A program made the position numbers and the translations under genes. Of a stretch of DNA of 64,000 bases, positions 1 through 10,437 are shown in pieces. The notes under the pieces are model-generated. The model had not been told where the DNA came from and made no database searches. It was given only the letters and a program-made list of their open reading frames with translations. The DNA is taken from contig MKJX01000195.1 of the NCBI GenBank assembly GCA_001942415.1, forward strand, positions 87,334-151,333. Reading direction: 5' to 3'. The stretch comes from Pseudonocardia sp. CNS-139. Lineage in GTDB: Bacteria; Actinomycetota; Actinomycetes; Mycobacteriales; Pseudonocardiaceae. Numbering within the stretch: position 1 is the first letter of the stretch; each line of letters starts with the position of its first letter.

Positions 1-282
1 GTCGCCGAACGCGCGGTGCTCGCCACGCTGGAGGCCGGGTGCAGCGCGCCGGTGGGCGCGCTGGCCGACGTGGTGTCCGACCTCGACGACGACGGGCGCG
101 CGGTCGACCGCGTCTCGCTGCGCGCGGTGGTCGGCACGATCGACGGGGGCCTGCTGCGCGCCTCCGTCACCGGAGAGATGGACGACGCCGAGAAGCTGGG
201 TGCGGCCCTCGCCGCCGAGCTACTCGACATGGGGGGCCCCGCCGCCCTTCCGAGAACCGCAGGATCGGGAGTTCCGAGATGA
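1..282 (+). CDS. hemC: Porphobilinogen deaminase, C-terminal end (partial)
   Basis: This is the last 93 codons of hydroxymethylbilane synthase, cut by the window edge. The enzyme polymerises four porphobilinogens into the linear tetrapyrrole used by HemD. The frame is open from base 1 and shows the motif [11 protein letters not shown], whose cysteine is where the family anchors its dipyrromethane cofactor. The C-terminal alpha/beta domain follows and ends with TGA at 280-282. The stop overlaps the ATG of the next gene (ATGA), indicating translational coupling in a hemC-hemD-hemB operon, the same order as Rv0510-Rv0512 in M. tuberculosis. The identification rests on the cofactor-cysteine motif and the neighbours. 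Confidence 0.9.
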   Translation, partial: VAERAVLATLEAGCSAPVGALADVVSDLDDDGRAVDRVSLRAVVGTIDGGLLRASVTGEMDDAEKLGAALAAELLDMGGPAALPRTAGSGVPR

Positions 283-1817
283 ACCGAGCACCTTCCAACC
301 CGGGGCGGGTGGCCTTCGTGGGCAGTGGCCCCGGCGACCCCGGCCTGCTGACCGTGCGCGCCCGCGACGCGCTCGCGAACGCGCCGCTGGTCGTGACCGA
401 CGCGGACGTGCCGGAGCCGGTACTCGCGCTGGTCGCCGAGGGTGCCGAGGTACGCCCGGCGGTCGGCCAGCCCTCCGATGTGGCCAAGGACCTGGTGGCG
501 GAGGCCGGTTCGGGCCGCACGGTGACCCGCCTGGTGAGCGGCGACCCGATGACGGTCGACAGCGTGGTGCAGGAGGCCGTCGCCGTGGCGGCGGCGGGCG
601 TCCCGTTCGACGTCGTGCCCGGCGTCCCGGCCGGCACGGCCGTCCCGGCGTATGCGGGTGTGCCGCTCGGCTCCTCGCACGTCGAGGCCGACGTGCGCAC
701 CGGCGTCGACTGGGCCCGGCTGGCCGCCGCAACCGGCCCGGTCGTGCTGCACGCCGCGGTGTCGCACCTGCCGAGGTGGTCTCCTCGCTCACCGAGCACG
801 GCGTCGCCGCCCAGACGCCGGTGGCCGCCACCGCCAGCGGCACCCAGACCACGCAGAAGACCGTGCAGGGCACGCTCGCCACGATCGCGTCCGCCGCGCT
901 CGACCTGGACGGCCCGCTCGTCGTCACGGTCGGCGACGAGGTGGGCCTGCGCGCCGAGCTGTCGTGGTGGGAGTCGCGCGCCCTGTACGGGTGGCGGGTG
1001 CTCGTGCCGCGCACGAAGGACCAGGCCGGTGCCATGAGCGACCGGCTGGCCGTGCACGGCGCCACCGCCGAGGAGGTGCCGACCATCGCGGTCGAGCCGC
1101 CGCGCTCGCCCACGCAGATGGAGCGTGCGGTGAAGGGCCTGGTGGACGGCCGCTACCAGTGGGTCGTGTTCACCTCCACCAACGCCGTGCGCGCGGTGTG
1201 GGAGAAGTTCGCCGAGTTCGGGCTGGACGCACGCGCGTTCTCCGGCGTGAAGATCGCCTGTGTCGGCTCGGCCACCGCGGAGAAGGTGCGCGGGTTCGGC
1301 ATCAACCCCGAGCTCGTGCCGTCGGTCGAGGAGGCGCAGGAGTCCTCGTCGGAGGGGCTGCTCGGCATCTTCCCGCCCTACGACGACGTGCTCGACCCGG
1401 TGGACCGGGTGCTGCTCCCGCGCGCGACATCGCCACCGAGACGCTGGCGGCCGGGCTGCGCGACCGCGGCTGGGAGATCGACGACGTCACGGCGTACCGC
1501 ACGGTGCGCGCCGCGCCGCCGCCGGCCCCGATCCGCGAGGCGATCAAGACCGGCGGGTTCGACGCGGTCTGCTTCACGTCGTCGTCCACCGTGCGCAACC
1601 TGGTCGGCATCGCCGGCAAGCCGCACGCCCGCACGATCGTCGCGTGCATCGGGCCGCAGACGGCCGAGACGGCCCGCGAGTTCGGCCTGCGGGTGGACGT
1701 CCAGCCGTCGGAGCCCGCGTCCCGGCGCTGGTCGACGCGCTGGCCGCGCACGCCGCGAAGCTCCGCGCCGAAGGCGCCCTGCCCCCGCCGCGCAAGGCGA
1801 AGGGCCGCCGCCGCTAG
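279..1817 (+). CDS. hemD: Uroporphyrinogen-III methyltransferase-like / uroporphyrinogen-III synthase fusion (frame broken three times)
   Basis: About 513 aa once three missing bases are restored. The N-terminal half (residues about 9-240) is a tetrapyrrole-methylase fold starting [18 protein letters not shown], with the glycine-rich SAM loop and [11 protein letters not shown]. The C-terminal half (about 250-495) is HemD, which closes and inverts ring D of hydroxymethylbilane to uroporphyrinogen III. Its motifs [16 protein letters not shown] and [14 protein letters not shown] are typical. Two-domain proteins of this kind are usual in actinobacteria. Net one-base losses occur near 771, 1421 and 1719; adding one base at each rejoins continuous family sequence. 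The start ATG overlaps the hemC stop. The C-terminal tail is basic ([11 protein letters not shown]). Whether the methylase half is active cannot be judged here. Confidence 0.88.
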
Positions 1818-1852
1818 CCGCGCTCGGGAGCTGCGGTCGTACGCTTGGGCGC

Positions 1853-2833
1853 ATGCCTTTCCCCGCCCACCGGCCGCGGCGGTTGCGCACCACCCCGGCC
1901 CTGCGCCGGCTGGTCGCCGAGACCGACCTGCGCCCGCGCCACCTCGTGCTCCCGATGTTCGTCAAGGAGGGTGCGGGCGAGCCGATCGCCATCGCGTCCA
2001 TGCCGGGGGTCGTGCAGCACACGCGCGACTCGCTGCGCAAGGCCGCGGTCGAGGCGGTGCAGGCGGGCGTCGGCGGGCTGATGCTGTTCGGTGTGCCGGA
2101 GCGGCACGACGCCGCGGGCTCGGCCGGCGTCGACCCGGACGGCGTGCTCAACGTCGCGCTGCGGGACGTGCGGGCCGAGGTCGGCGACGCGACGGTGGTC
2201 ATGGCCGACACGTGCCTCGACGAGTTCACCGACCACGGCCACTGCGGCGTGCTCGACGCCGACGGCAACGTGGACAACGACGCCACGCTCGGCGTCTACC
2301 AGCGGATGGCGGTGGCGCAGGCCGAGGCGGGAGCGCACCTGCTCGGCCCGAGCGGGATGATGGACGGGCAGGTCGGGGCCATCCGTGCGGCGCTCGACGA
2401 GGCCGGCCACCAGGACGTCGGCATCCTCGCGTACACGGCGAAGTACACGTCGGCGTTCTACGGGCCGTTCCGCGAGGCGGTCGAGTCGCAGCTGCAGGGC
2501 GACCGCAAGACCTACCAACAGGACGGGGCCAACGTCCGGGAGGCGCTGCGCGAGCTGGCGCTCGACCTGGAGGAGGGCGCCGACATGGTGATGGTCAAGC
2601 CGGCCATGGCCTACCTCGACGTGCTGCGCGCGGTGGCGGAGTCCGCGGACGTGCCGGTCGCGGCGTACCAGGTCTCGGGCGAGTACGCGATGGTCGAGGC
2701 AGCGGCCGCGAACGGCTGGCTCGACCGCGAGCGCACGATCCTCGAGACGCTCACCGGCATCCGCCGTGCGGGTGCGGACGTCGTGCTCACGTACTGGGCG
2801 ACGGAGGTTGCGGGGCGTCTCGACCGGGCATGA
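1853..2833 (+). CDS. hemB: Delta-aminolevulinic acid dehydratase (porphobilinogen synthase)
   Basis: 326 aa, unbroken. It condenses two 5-aminolevulinates to porphobilinogen, the substrate of HemC. The two Schiff-base lysines are visible in [12 protein letters not shown] (about K197) and [12 protein letters not shown] (about K249). The metal-loop region reads [14 protein letters not shown]: the first and last cysteines of the zinc-type signature are present, but the middle cysteine position is aspartate, suggesting a mixed or Mg-type enzyme rather than a classical zinc enzyme (inference). It lies 35 bases after hemD, probably in the same operon. The ATG at 1853 begins [20 protein letters not shown], the usual N-terminus for the family. 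Confidence 0.95.
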   Translation: MPFPAHRPRRLRTTPALRRLVAETDLRPRHLVLPMFVKEGAGEPIAIASMPGVVQHTRDSLRKAAVEAVQAGVGGLMLFGVPERHDAAGSAGVDPDGVLNVALRDVRAEVGDATVVMADTCLDEFTDHGHCGVLDADGNVDNDATLGVYQRMAVAQAEAGAHLLGPSGMMDGQVGAIRAALDEAGHQDVGILAYTAKYTSAFYGPFREAVESQLQGDRKTYQQDGANVREALRELALDLEEGADMVMVKPAMAYLDVLRAVAESADVPVAAYQVSGEYAMVEAAAANGWLDRERTILETLTGIRRAGADVVLTYWATEVAGRLDRA

Positions 2834-2950
2834 CACAGCGTTACTTCGGCATGCTGTGATGCGTTCGCAACCCCCAGGTCACGGCGGTTCACCTGCGCGG
2901 GGAGGGTGCCCGGCGTTACGATCGCGCCCCTTGATCATGGGAGGATCGCG

Positions 2951-3444
2951 ATGACGAACGACCCGGGCCACGGCGACCAGCCTCAGCCCAACCAGGGATG
3001 GCAGGGCGGGCCGCCGCCGCAGCAGCCGCCCTACCCGGGGAGCTTCGGTCAGGAGCCCCAGCCCGGCTGGGGCAGCTACCCGCCTCCGCCCGGGCCGCCG
3101 CCCGGCCCGCCCGCCGGGTTCGGTGGTCCCGGCGGTCCCACCGGCCCGTACGGGCCCGGCGGCGCCGAGCAGAGGGGCTTCTTCGGGGCGCTCTTCGACT
3201 TCAGCTTCGACAGCTTCGCCACCCCCGCCGTGGTGAAGGTGCTCTACATCATCGGCCTGGTCATCCTCGGCCTCGTGTACGTCGGCGCGGTGATCACCGG
3301 CTTCATGCAGGGCGCGGGCGCGGCCTGCTGGTCCTGATCGGCGGTGCGATCGCGGCCCTGTTCTACCTGACGCTCTTCCGCATCACGCTGGAGTTCTACT
3401 ACGCCGTCGTGCGGATGTCCGAGGACATCCACCACCGCCGCTGA
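2951..3444 (+). CDS. Proline/glycine-rich N-terminus with DUF4282 membrane domain (one frame break)
   Basis: About 164 aa after restoring one base near 3327. The first 75 residues are disordered and rich in Pro, Gly and Gln (runs such as PPPPGPPPGPPAGF). The rest is a two-helix membrane domain: FFGALFDFSFDSFATPAVVKV, a first segment (YIIGLVILGLVYVGAVITGF), and then, after the break, LLVLIGGAIAALFYLTLFRI ending LEFYYAVVRMSEDIHHRR. This is the DUF4282 pattern of actinobacterial membrane proteins. Function is unknown. ATG at 2951 is preceded by GGAGG. Position after hemB matches small membrane genes after hemB in mycobacteria (Rv0513/Rv0514 region). Confidence 0.75.
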
Positions 3445-3489
3445 GCCGACGTTCGTGACAGGTGACGGGCGCCGTTCTACGGTGACGCC

Positions 3490-4287
3490 GTGAGCACTTC
3501 GTCCGATCCCGAGCGGGGCGGCCAGCAGCCCGACGACCGTTCCCGTGAGGGACAGCCGGACGGCGGCGGGGCCGTCTCGCCGCAGGGTGAGCAGTACTCG
3601 CCGTACGCCCAGCCGGGGCCGTACCCCCCGCCGGGCCAGTACGGCGGGCAGCCGCAGCAGTACGGCCAACCGGCCCAGTACGGCCAGGAAGCGCAGTACG
3701 GGCAGCCCTACGGCCAGCCGCCCCCGTACGGGCAGCCGCCGCCGTACGCCCAGCAGCCGCAGTACGGCCAGCCGGCCGGGTACGCGTACACCCCGTACGG
3801 CACGTACCCGGCCGGGACGGGCGGCGAGGTCGAGACGCCGGTCGCCCGGCCCGGCACGATGATCCTCGGGCTGGTGCTGATCATCCTCAGCACGCTCCCG
3901 TTCCTGCTGGTCGGGTTCCTCCCGGTGCTGCTCCCGGCCGACCCGGCGGTGCTGCCGCCGACCGTGGCGCAGCAGCTGGAGCAGGTCGGGCTCAGCTACG
4001 AGGAGCTGCTGTCGGGGCTGCGGTTCGTCGCCGGCGTGATCGTGGTGCTGGCGCTGCTCTACATCCTGTTCGGGGTGATGGCGTTCCTCGGCCGGGTCTG
4101 GGCCCGCGTGGTGCTGACGATCATGACCGTGGTGTTCGCGCTGGTCCTGCTGTACAGCCTGATCGGGGGCGGCAGCGGCGACGCGGCCACGCTGGTGTTC
4201 GTGGTGATCATCCTCGCGGCCTCGGTCGGCGGCACGGCCTGCTTCTTCACCCGCGACGCCACCCGTTTCATGACCCAGCGGCACTGA
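3490..4287 (+). CDS. YGQ-repeat, four-helix membrane protein of unknown function
   Basis: 265 aa, GTG start. Residues 1-115 are low complexity: acidic/polar, then about ten degenerate QYGQP / PPPYGQ units. Residues about 125-260 hold four hydrophobic segments (MILGLVLIILSTLPFLLVGF, FVAGVIVVLALLYILFGVMA, VVLTIMTVVFALVLLYSLI, TLVFVVIILAASVGGTACFF), with an extracytoplasmic-sized loop between the first two. The layout recalls actinobacterial proteins with a disordered cytoplasmic Pro/Gln/Tyr-rich head on a small membrane domain, but no enzyme motif is visible. It follows the DUF4282 gene by 45 bases and shares its disordered-head design, so the two may work together (inference). Confidence 0.8.
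   Translation: MSTSSDPERGGQQPDDRSREGQPDGGGAVSPQGEQYSPYAQPGPYPPPGQYGGQPQQYGQPAQYGQEAQYGQPYGQPPPYGQPPPYAQQPQYGQPAGYAYTPYGTYPAGTGGEVETPVARPGTMILGLVLIILSTLPFLLVGFLPVLLPADPAVLPPTVAQQLEQVGLSYEELLSGLRFVAGVIVVLALLYILFGVMAFLGRVWARVVLTIMTVVFALVLLYSLIGGGSGDAATLVFVVIILAASVGGTACFFTRDATRFMTQRH
3637..3790 (+). repeat. Degenerate 12-15 base codon repeats encoding QYGQP units
   Basis: Repeated CAGTACGGCCAGCC-like units within the gene at 3490-4287. Units vary at third positions and in length, so this looks like an old coding-level expansion rather than a recent perfect satellite. It could change length between strains. Confidence 0.7.
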
Positions 4288-4350
4288 CGTCCCGCCCGGC
4301 GGGCGGCGCCCACGTGCGGGCGTCGCCGGCGTGGTGTGAGACTGAGGGCT

Positions 4351-5700
4351 GTGGGAAGCTCGCCATCCTCCGGCGCCGGCCTCGACTCCGGCATCGACCA
4401 AGGGGCGGAAGCGTCGCGTCGCCTCTTCGCCCGTGCATCGGCCGCGATCCCCGGCGGGGTGAACTCCCCGGTGCGCGCCTTCAGGGCCGTCGGCGGCACG
4501 CCGCGGTTCATGGTCTCCGCGCAGGGGCCGTGGCTCACCGACGCCGACGGCAACCGCTACGTCGACCTGGTCAGCTCGTGGGGTCCGATGATCCTCGGGC
4601 ACGCGCACCCCGCGGTGGTCGAGGCGGTGCGGGCCGTGGCCGGCGCCGGGCTCTCGTTCGGCGCGCCGACGCCGGCCGAGATCGAGCTGGCCGAGGAGAT
4701 CATCGCCCGGGTCGCGCCGGTCGAGCAGGTCCGGCTGGTCAACTCCGGCACCGAGGCGACGATGAGCGCCATCCGGCTGGCCCGCGGGATCACCGGGCGC
4801 ACCGTCGTGGTCAAGTTCGCGGGCTGCTACCACGGGCACGTCGACGCGCTGCTCGCCGAGGCCGGGTCCGGCGTCGCGACGTTCGGGCTGCCCACGAGCC
4901 CCGGCGTCACGGGCGCGACGGCCGCCGACACCCTGGTGCTGCCGTACAACGACCTCGACGCAGTGCGCGCGGTGTTCGCCGAGCGCGGCGCCGAGATCGC
5001 CTGCGTGATCACCGAGGCCGCCGCCGGCAACATGGGCGCGATCGCACCGCTGCCCGGCTTCAACGCGGGGCTGCGGGAGCTGTGCCACGCGCACGGCGCG
5101 CTGCTCGTCGTCGACGAGGTCATGACCGGGTTCCGGGTCTCCGCGGCCGGCTGGTACGGCCTGGACGGCGTGGCGGGCGACCTCTACACGTTCGGCAAGG
5201 TGATGTCCGGCGGGCTGCCGGCGGCCGCGTTCGGCGGCCCGGCCGCACACATGGCGCACCTCGCGCCGGCCGGGCCCGTCTACCAGGCCGGGACGCTCTC
5301 GGGTAACCCCGTTGCGGTCGCGGCCGGGCTCGCCACCCTGCGCGCCGCGGACGCGGGCGTCTACGCGGCGCTCGACGCCAACGCCGCCCGGCTCGGCGAG
5401 ATGGTCGGGGCCGCCCTCACCGCCGAGGGCGTGCCGCACCGCGTGCAGTTCGCCGGCAACCTGCTCTCGGTGTTCTTCGCCGAGGACGAGGTGCACGACT
5501 ACGCGGCGGCCCGCGCCGCCGCGACCTGGCGCTTTCCCGCGTTCTTCCACGCGCTGCTCGCCCGCGGCGTGTACGCGCCGCCGAGCGCGTTCGAGGCGTG
5601 GTTCGTCAGCGCCGCACTGGACGACGACACCTGGCAGACGATCGCGGACGCGCTGCCGGCCGCGGCGCGCGCGGCCGCCACGGCGGAGGAGGCCCGATGA
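4351..5700 (+). CDS. hemL: Glutamate-1-semialdehyde 2,1-aminomutase
   Basis: About 449 aa, unbroken. A PLP enzyme of aminotransferase class III that converts glutamate-1-semialdehyde to 5-aminolevulinate, the C5-pathway precursor used by HemB. Key motifs: [12 protein letters not shown] near the N-terminus, [49 protein letters not shown], and the PLP lysine in [18 protein letters not shown] (about K283). GTG at 4351 follows GAGGG; an in-frame GTG at 4336 would add five residues. The end overlaps the next start (ATGA at 5697-5700). This hemL-phosphoglycerate mutase-tlpA-ccdA order equals Rv0524-Rv0527. Confidence 0.95.
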   Translation: MGSSPSSGAGLDSGIDQGAEASRRLFARASAAIPGGVNSPVRAFRAVGGTPRFMVSAQGPWLTDADGNRYVDLVSSWGPMILGHAHPAVVEAVRAVAGAGLSFGAPTPAEIELAEEIIARVAPVEQVRLVNSGTEATMSAIRLARGITGRTVVVKFAGCYHGHVDALLAEAGSGVATFGLPTSPGVTGATAADTLVLPYNDLDAVRAVFAERGAEIACVITEAAAGNMGAIAPLPGFNAGLRELCHAHGALLVVDEVMTGFRVSAAGWYGLDGVAGDLYTFGKVMSGGLPAAAFGGPAAHMAHLAPAGPVYQAGTLSGNPVAVAAGLATLRAADAGVYAALDANAARLGEMVGAALTAEGVPHRVQFAGNLLSVFFAEDEVHDYAAARAAATWRFPAFFHALLARGVYAPPSAFEAWFVSAALDDDTWQTIADALPAAARAAATAEEAR

Positions 5701-6328
5701 GCTCGCGCACGGTGGTGCACCTGCTGCGCCACGGTGAGGTGCACAACCCGGGCGGGGTGCTGTACGGGCGGCTGCCCGGCTTCTACCTGTCGGCATCCGG
5801 GCGCAGCCAGGCCGAGGTCGTCGCCAAGTCGCTCGCCGACAAGGACGTCACGGTCGTGCGGGCCTCCCCGCTCATCCGCGCCCAGCAGACCGCCGCCCCG
5901 GTCGCGGCGCTGCACGGCCTGGAGGTCGGCACCGACGAGGGGCTGATCGAGGCCGACAACAGGTTCGAGGGCAAGACGGTGTCGGTCGGCGGCGGGGCGC
6001 TGCGCGCGCCGCAGTACTGGCACCTCCTGCGCGACCCGTTCACCCCGTCGTGGGGCGAGCCGTACCTCGACATCGCGCACCGCATGCTCGGCGCCGTGCA
6101 CCGGGCCCGCACGCTGGCCGAGGGCCACGAGGCGGTGTGCGTCTCGCACCAGCTCCCGATCTGGACGCTGCGCCGGTTCGTCACCGGCCAGCGGCTCTGG
6201 CACGACCCGCGCAAGCGGCAGTGCGGGCTGGCCTCGCTCACGTCGCTCGTGTTCGAGGGCACGGAGCTGGCCGAGGTGCAGTACACCGAGCCGGCGGGCG
6301 AGAGCGACCCGGCGCAGACGGCCGATGA
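5697..6328 (+). CDS. Histidine phosphatase (phosphoglycerate-mutase superfamily), frame lost near its 3' end
   Basis: About 210 aa. The phosphohistidine motif [10 protein letters not shown] lies at the N-terminus and the second catalytic region is [11 protein letters not shown]. The family transfers or removes phosphate through a histidine; the substrate here is unknown. As sequenced the frame runs on into tlpA without a stop; one base added near 6295 brings in TGA at 6326-6328, which overlaps the tlpA ATG exactly as expected in this tightly packed operon. I therefore place the end there. Orthologue by position: Rv0525. Confidence 0.82.
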
Positions 6329-6894
6329 CCCGCTTCCGTGTGGCGTTGCTGCTGGTCGCGGCGCTGTTCCTGGCCGGCTGTTCCACCAGTCAGGACGCCG
6401 TGGCCGTCGGCGGCGACTTCCAGTTCGTCGCGCCGGGCGGCCAGACGACGATCTTCTACGACCCGCCGGCCGACCGCGGCACCGTCGGGGGCATCTCCGG
6501 CGAGAGCCTGCTGCGCGAGGGCACGGTCGGGCTCGCCGACCACCCCGGCGAGGTTGTCGTGCTCAACATCTGGGGCTCCTGGTGCGGGCCGTGCCGCGAG
6601 GAGATGCCCGGCCTGCAGCTCGTGCAGGACCAGACGGGTGCGGCCGTGCTGGGCATCAACTTCCGGGACGTCAGGGACGCGGCCGCCGACTTCGTCCGGG
6701 ACCGCGGGCTCACGTTCGACTCGATCTACGACCCACCCGGCCGGTCGCTCCTGGCGCTGAGCGGCTACCCGCGCAACGTGGTGCCGTCGACGATCGTGCT
6801 GGACAAGCAGCACCGGGTTGCGGCCGTGTACCTGACGACGATCCGGGTGTCGGACCTGATCCCGTTGGTGCAACGCCTGCAGGCGGAACCGTGA
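6325..6894 (+). CDS. TlpA/ResA-type thioredoxin lipoprotein
   Basis: 189 aa, unbroken. The N-terminus is a lipoprotein signal ([19 protein letters not shown], lipobox LAGC), so the protein should be anchored outside the membrane. The thioredoxin-fold redox site is VLNIWGSWCGPCREEMPG (CGPC, about residues 91-94), followed by the cis-proline region NVVPSTIVLD. In System II cytochrome c maturation such proteins reduce the haem-binding CXXCH of apocytochrome c, taking electrons from CcdA, which is the next gene. Equivalent to Rv0526. Confidence 0.92.
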   Translation: MTRFRVALLLVAALFLAGCSTSQDAVAVGGDFQFVAPGGQTTIFYDPPADRGTVGGISGESLLREGTVGLADHPGEVVVLNIWGSWCGPCREEMPGLQLVQDQTGAAVLGINFRDVRDAAADFVRDRGLTFDSIYDPPGRSLLALSGYPRNVVPSTIVLDKQHRVAAVYLTTIRVSDLIPLVQRLQAEP

Positions 6895-6966
6895 TCAGCC
6901 GGAATGTCGACTACACGTCGTAGAACCCGGTGTGTTCGCGCGCGGGCGCGCCGAATACCCTCCTGA

Positions 6967-7745
6967 GTGATGGACGCCTCGACCACCCTCGCGGTCTCCG
7001 GTCCGCTGCTGCTCGCGGCGGCCGTGGCCGTGCTGGCGGGCGCGGTGAGCTTCGCGTCGCCGTGTGTGGTCCCGCTCGTCCCCGGCTACCTCGCCTACCT
7101 GGCCGGCATCGTCGGCGCGGACGCCCGCCGGCCACTCGGGAGCAGGCGGCGCAGGCCCGGAGCGGGCGCTGGCGGGTGGCCGGCGCGGCCGGCCTGTTCG
7201 TCGCCGGGTTCACCGTGGTGTTCGGCGCGATCATGGTCGGCGTCGTCTGGCTGGCCGACGCGCTCGTCGCGAACGAGGCCGTGCTCCAGCGCGCAGGCGG
7301 CGTCGTCATGATCGCGATGGGGCTGGTGTTCGTCGGGCTCCTCCCGGTGCTGCAGAACGAGCGGCGCGTGCACTGGGTGCCGCGCGCCGGCGTGTGGGGC
7401 GCGCCGCTGCTCGGCGCGGTGTTCGGGCTCGGCTGGGTGCCGTGCGTCGGGCCGACGCTCGCCGGGGTGGTCGCGGTGGCGGCCGGCACCGGCGGCGGGT
7501 CGCTGCGCGGGGTGGTGCTCACCGTCGCGTACTGCGCGGGGCTCGGGCTGCCGTTCGTCCTGATCGCGCTCGGCGCGTCGCGGGCCGTGCGCGCGCTGGG
7601 CTGGCTGCGCCGGCACACCCGCACGATCCAGATCGCCGGCGGCGCGCTCCTGGTGGTGGTCGGGTTGTTGCTGGTCAGCGGCCTGTGGGGTGGGCTGCTC
7701 GCCCGGCTGCAGGTCTCCGTCGCAGGATTCACCCCGGTGCTGTAG
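6967..7745 (+). CDS. ccdA: CcdA-family thiol-disulfide transmembrane protein (one frame break)
   Basis: About 259 aa with one base restored near 7135. Six membrane segments are visible. The paired redox cysteines sit in FASPCVVPLVPGYLAYLAG (first helix) and LGWVPCVGPTLAGVVAVAA (fourth helix). CcdA passes electrons from cytoplasmic thioredoxin across the membrane to the TlpA/ResA protein, keeping apocytochrome c thiols reduced. The break falls in the loop after helix 1, where GADA... resumes as ATREQAAQARSGRWRVAG in another frame. GTG at 6967 or ATG at 6970 are both possible starts. resB begins directly after the TAG. Confidence 0.9.
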
Positions 7746-9375
7746 ATGGCTACCGAGACCCCGACTCGCGTGCATCCGGACCCCGACTCGCGGGCCCCCA
7801 GGCCGGGGATCGTGGGGATGGCGCTGGCCGTCCTGCGCAACGGGTGGCGGGGGCTCACCGCCATGCGCACGGCGCTCGTGCTGCTCTTCCTGCTGGCGCT
7901 CGGCGCGCTGCCGGGTGCTCTGCTGCCGCAGCGCTCGCTCAACCAGCGGCTCGTCGACCAGTACTTCACGGACTACCCGTGGCTCGCGCCGACGCTCGAC
8001 CGGCTCGGCTTCTTCGACGTGTTCGCCGCGCCCTGGTTCGCGGCGATCTACCTGCTGCTGATGGTGTCGCTGATCGGCTGCGTGCTGCCCCGGACCGTCG
8101 AGCACGCGACGGCGCTGCGGGCGGTGCCCGTCGCCGTCCCGCGCAACCTCGCCCGGCTGCCGCACCACGGCACCGCGGTGCTCGACGTCGGGCTGGACGA
8201 GGCGACCGAGCGGGTCCGCACCCGGCTGCGCGGCTGGCGCACGGCGGAACGGCCCGACGGCCGGGCCCGCACTTCTCCGCGGAGCGCGGCTACCTGCGCG
8301 AGCTCGGCAACCTCGTCTTCCACCTGAGCCTGATCGGCCTGCTCATCGGGTTCGGCGCCGGGCGCCTCTTCGGCTACGAGGGCCAGGTCATCGTCATGGG
8401 CGGCGGTGGCCAGTTCTGCAACACCGGCATCCTCGGCTACGACTCGTTCCGGGCCGGGCTGCGCGTCGACGGCACCCAGCTCACGCCGTTCTGCGTGCAG
8501 GTGGACGAGGTCGAGTCGACCTACCTCCCGAACGGCCAGGCGGAGAGCTACCGGGCGACGCTCGGCTACCAGTCCGGAGCGGACCTCGCGGCCGGCCGCA
8601 CCGACCGGTGGCGCCCTACGACCTGTCCGTCAACCACCCGCTGCGGCTCGACGGCGACCGGGTCTACCTGCTCGGCACTGGCTACGCGCCGGTGTTCACC
8701 GTGACGTTCCCGGACGGGCAGCAGCGCACGGGCGGGATCCAGTGGCGGCCCGTCGACCTGACGACGATGCTCTCCGAGGGCGCCACCAAGTTCGAGCCGC
8801 CCGGCGTCACCGACGACGAGCAGCGGCGCACCCGCCAGCTCGCGATCACCGGGCTGCTCGCGCCCACCTCGTCCGGCGGCGACATCGTGACCTCGGTGTT
8901 CCCGGACCTGCGCGACCCCGAGGTGGCCGTCGACGTGCTCCGTGGCGACCTCGGCCTCGACGACGGGCGCGGCCAGTCGATCTTCCAGGTGGACCAGTCC
9001 AAGGTCGACTCCGGCGAGCTGGTGCGGGTGGCGCGGGCCAACCTCGTCCCCGGCCAGTCCGTCACGCTCGACGACGGCACGGTCGTGCGCTTCGACGGCG
9101 TGCAGGAGTGGGTGAACCTGCAGGTCAGCCACGATCCCGGCCAGGTGTACGTGCTGGTGTTCGCCATCCTGCTGCTCGGCGGGCTCGGGCTCTCGCTGAT
9201 GATCCGCCGCCGCCGGTTCTGGGCCCGGCTCGCGCCCGACCCCGATGACGAGGGCCGTACCGTCGTGGAGATCGGCGGGCTCGCCCGCACGGACCGCGCG
9301 GGCTACGGCGAGGAGTTCGACCGCCTGCGGGCCGACCTGCTGACCGGCCGACCGACCGCGACGAAGGACACGTGA
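7746..9375 (+). CDS. resB: ResB/Ccs1 cytochrome c biogenesis protein (two frame breaks)
   Basis: About 543 aa after restoring bases near 8266 and 8607. With CcsB it forms the System II synthase that exports haem and attaches it to apocytochrome c. Visible: first membrane helix MRTALVLLFLLALGALPGALL; a second pair of helices (WFAAIYLLLMVSLIGCVLP; LVFHLSLIGLLIGFGAGRLFG); a long extracytoplasmic domain; a last helix VYVLVFAILLLGGLGLSLMI. ATG directly abuts the ccdA stop. The N-terminal codons contain a 13-base direct repeat (7758-7792). Equivalent to Rv0528. Confidence 0.9.
7758..7792 (+). repeat. 13-base direct repeat in the resB leader codons
   Basis: ACCCCGACTCGCG occurs at 7758-7770 and again at 7780-7792. 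The core GACTCGCG is also the core of the large inverted repeat at 51986-52078. It encodes part of the nonconserved N-terminus of ResB. Confidence 0.75.
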
Positions 9376-10321
9376 TGCTCGCTGAACTCGCGCTCTACAG
9401 CGACCGCCTCTTCATGGCGACGGTCGGGGTGTACGTGCTCGCGATGCTCCTGCACTGCGCGCAGATCGCGCTGGAGCGCACGCCGAAGCCCGCGCTCGTC
9501 GGCGCCGGCGGGGCGGAGACCGATGGCTCAGCCGTCCTCGGCGCCGAGGACGGCGCCCAGGACGCCCCGCCGGTGCGCACCCGCGCCGAGCGGTTCGGCG
9601 GCATGGCGATCTCCGTGACGACGCTCGGCGCCGCGTTCCACTTCGCGTCATCGTGCTGCGCGGGCTCGCGACCGAGCGCTGGCCGCTGGGCAACATGTAC
9701 GAGTACGTCTCGGTGATCTGCTTCGCCGCCGTCGCCACCTGGCTGGTGGTGCAGCGCCGGTACGACGCGGCCCGCCAGGTCGGCCCGTTCGTGCTGCTCC
9801 CGGTGGTGATCCTGCTCTTCCTCGGCGGCACCGTGCTCTACGCGCCCGCCGCCCCGGTGATGCCGGCCCTGCAGTCGTACTGGCTGGTCGTGCACGTGAC
9901 GACGATCAGCGTCTCGTCGGGCCTGTTGCTGGTGCCGGGCGTGCTGAGCATCCTCTACCTGTTGCGCCGTTCGGGTGAGCCGGCCTGGCTGCTCGACAAG
10001 CTGCCCTCGGCGGACGCGCTCGACCGCCTCGCCTACCGCACGACGATCGTCGCGTTCCCGCTCTTCACGTTCGCGATCATCGCCGGGGCGATCTGGGCGG
10101 AGGCCGCGTGGGGCCGGTTCTGGGGCTGGGACCCGAAGGAGACCGTCGCGTTCGTCTCGTGGGTCGTCTACGCCGCCTACCTGCATGCACGGGCCACCGC
10201 GGGCTGGCGGACGACGCGGGCGGCGTGGATCAACATCGTCGGCTTCGCTACGATGATCTTCAACCTGTTCTTCATCAACATGGTGGTCGCCGGCCTGCAC
10301 TCGTACGCCGGGCTGAGCTGA
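9372..10321 (+). CDS. ccsB: CcsB/CcsA cytochrome c assembly protein with WWD haem-handling motif (one frame break)
   Basis: About 316 aa after one base is restored near 9646. The tryptophan-rich WWD region reads WGRFWGWDPKETVAFVSW, the signature of the haem-handling family, flanked by helices carrying candidate histidine haem ligands (LVVHVTTISVSSG; NMVVAGLHSYAG). It pairs with ResB. GTG at 9372 overlaps the resB stop. A variable Ala/Gly/Glu-rich segment (residues about 35-70) separates helix 1 from helix 2. Equivalent to Rv0529. Confidence 0.93.
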
Positions 10322-10437
10322 CTCCGAGTGACGCGTCGCCACCCGACAGCGGCTCGACCCATGGCACCGGTACGACTACCGTCGGCGTCCGTGGGGGACT
10401 GGAACGGACGGCACGACAGGCCCGGCGGGATGCACTG

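Noticed and set aside
3637..3790. CRISPR-like array
   Set aside because: Short degenerate units without unique spacers, inside a coding frame with repeated QYGQP; an amino-acid repeat.
3244..5796. 850-codon open frame on the minus strand
   Set aside because: Lies opposite hemL and the YGQ gene; composition is Arg/Gly/His-rich with no domain. A shadow caused by high GC.
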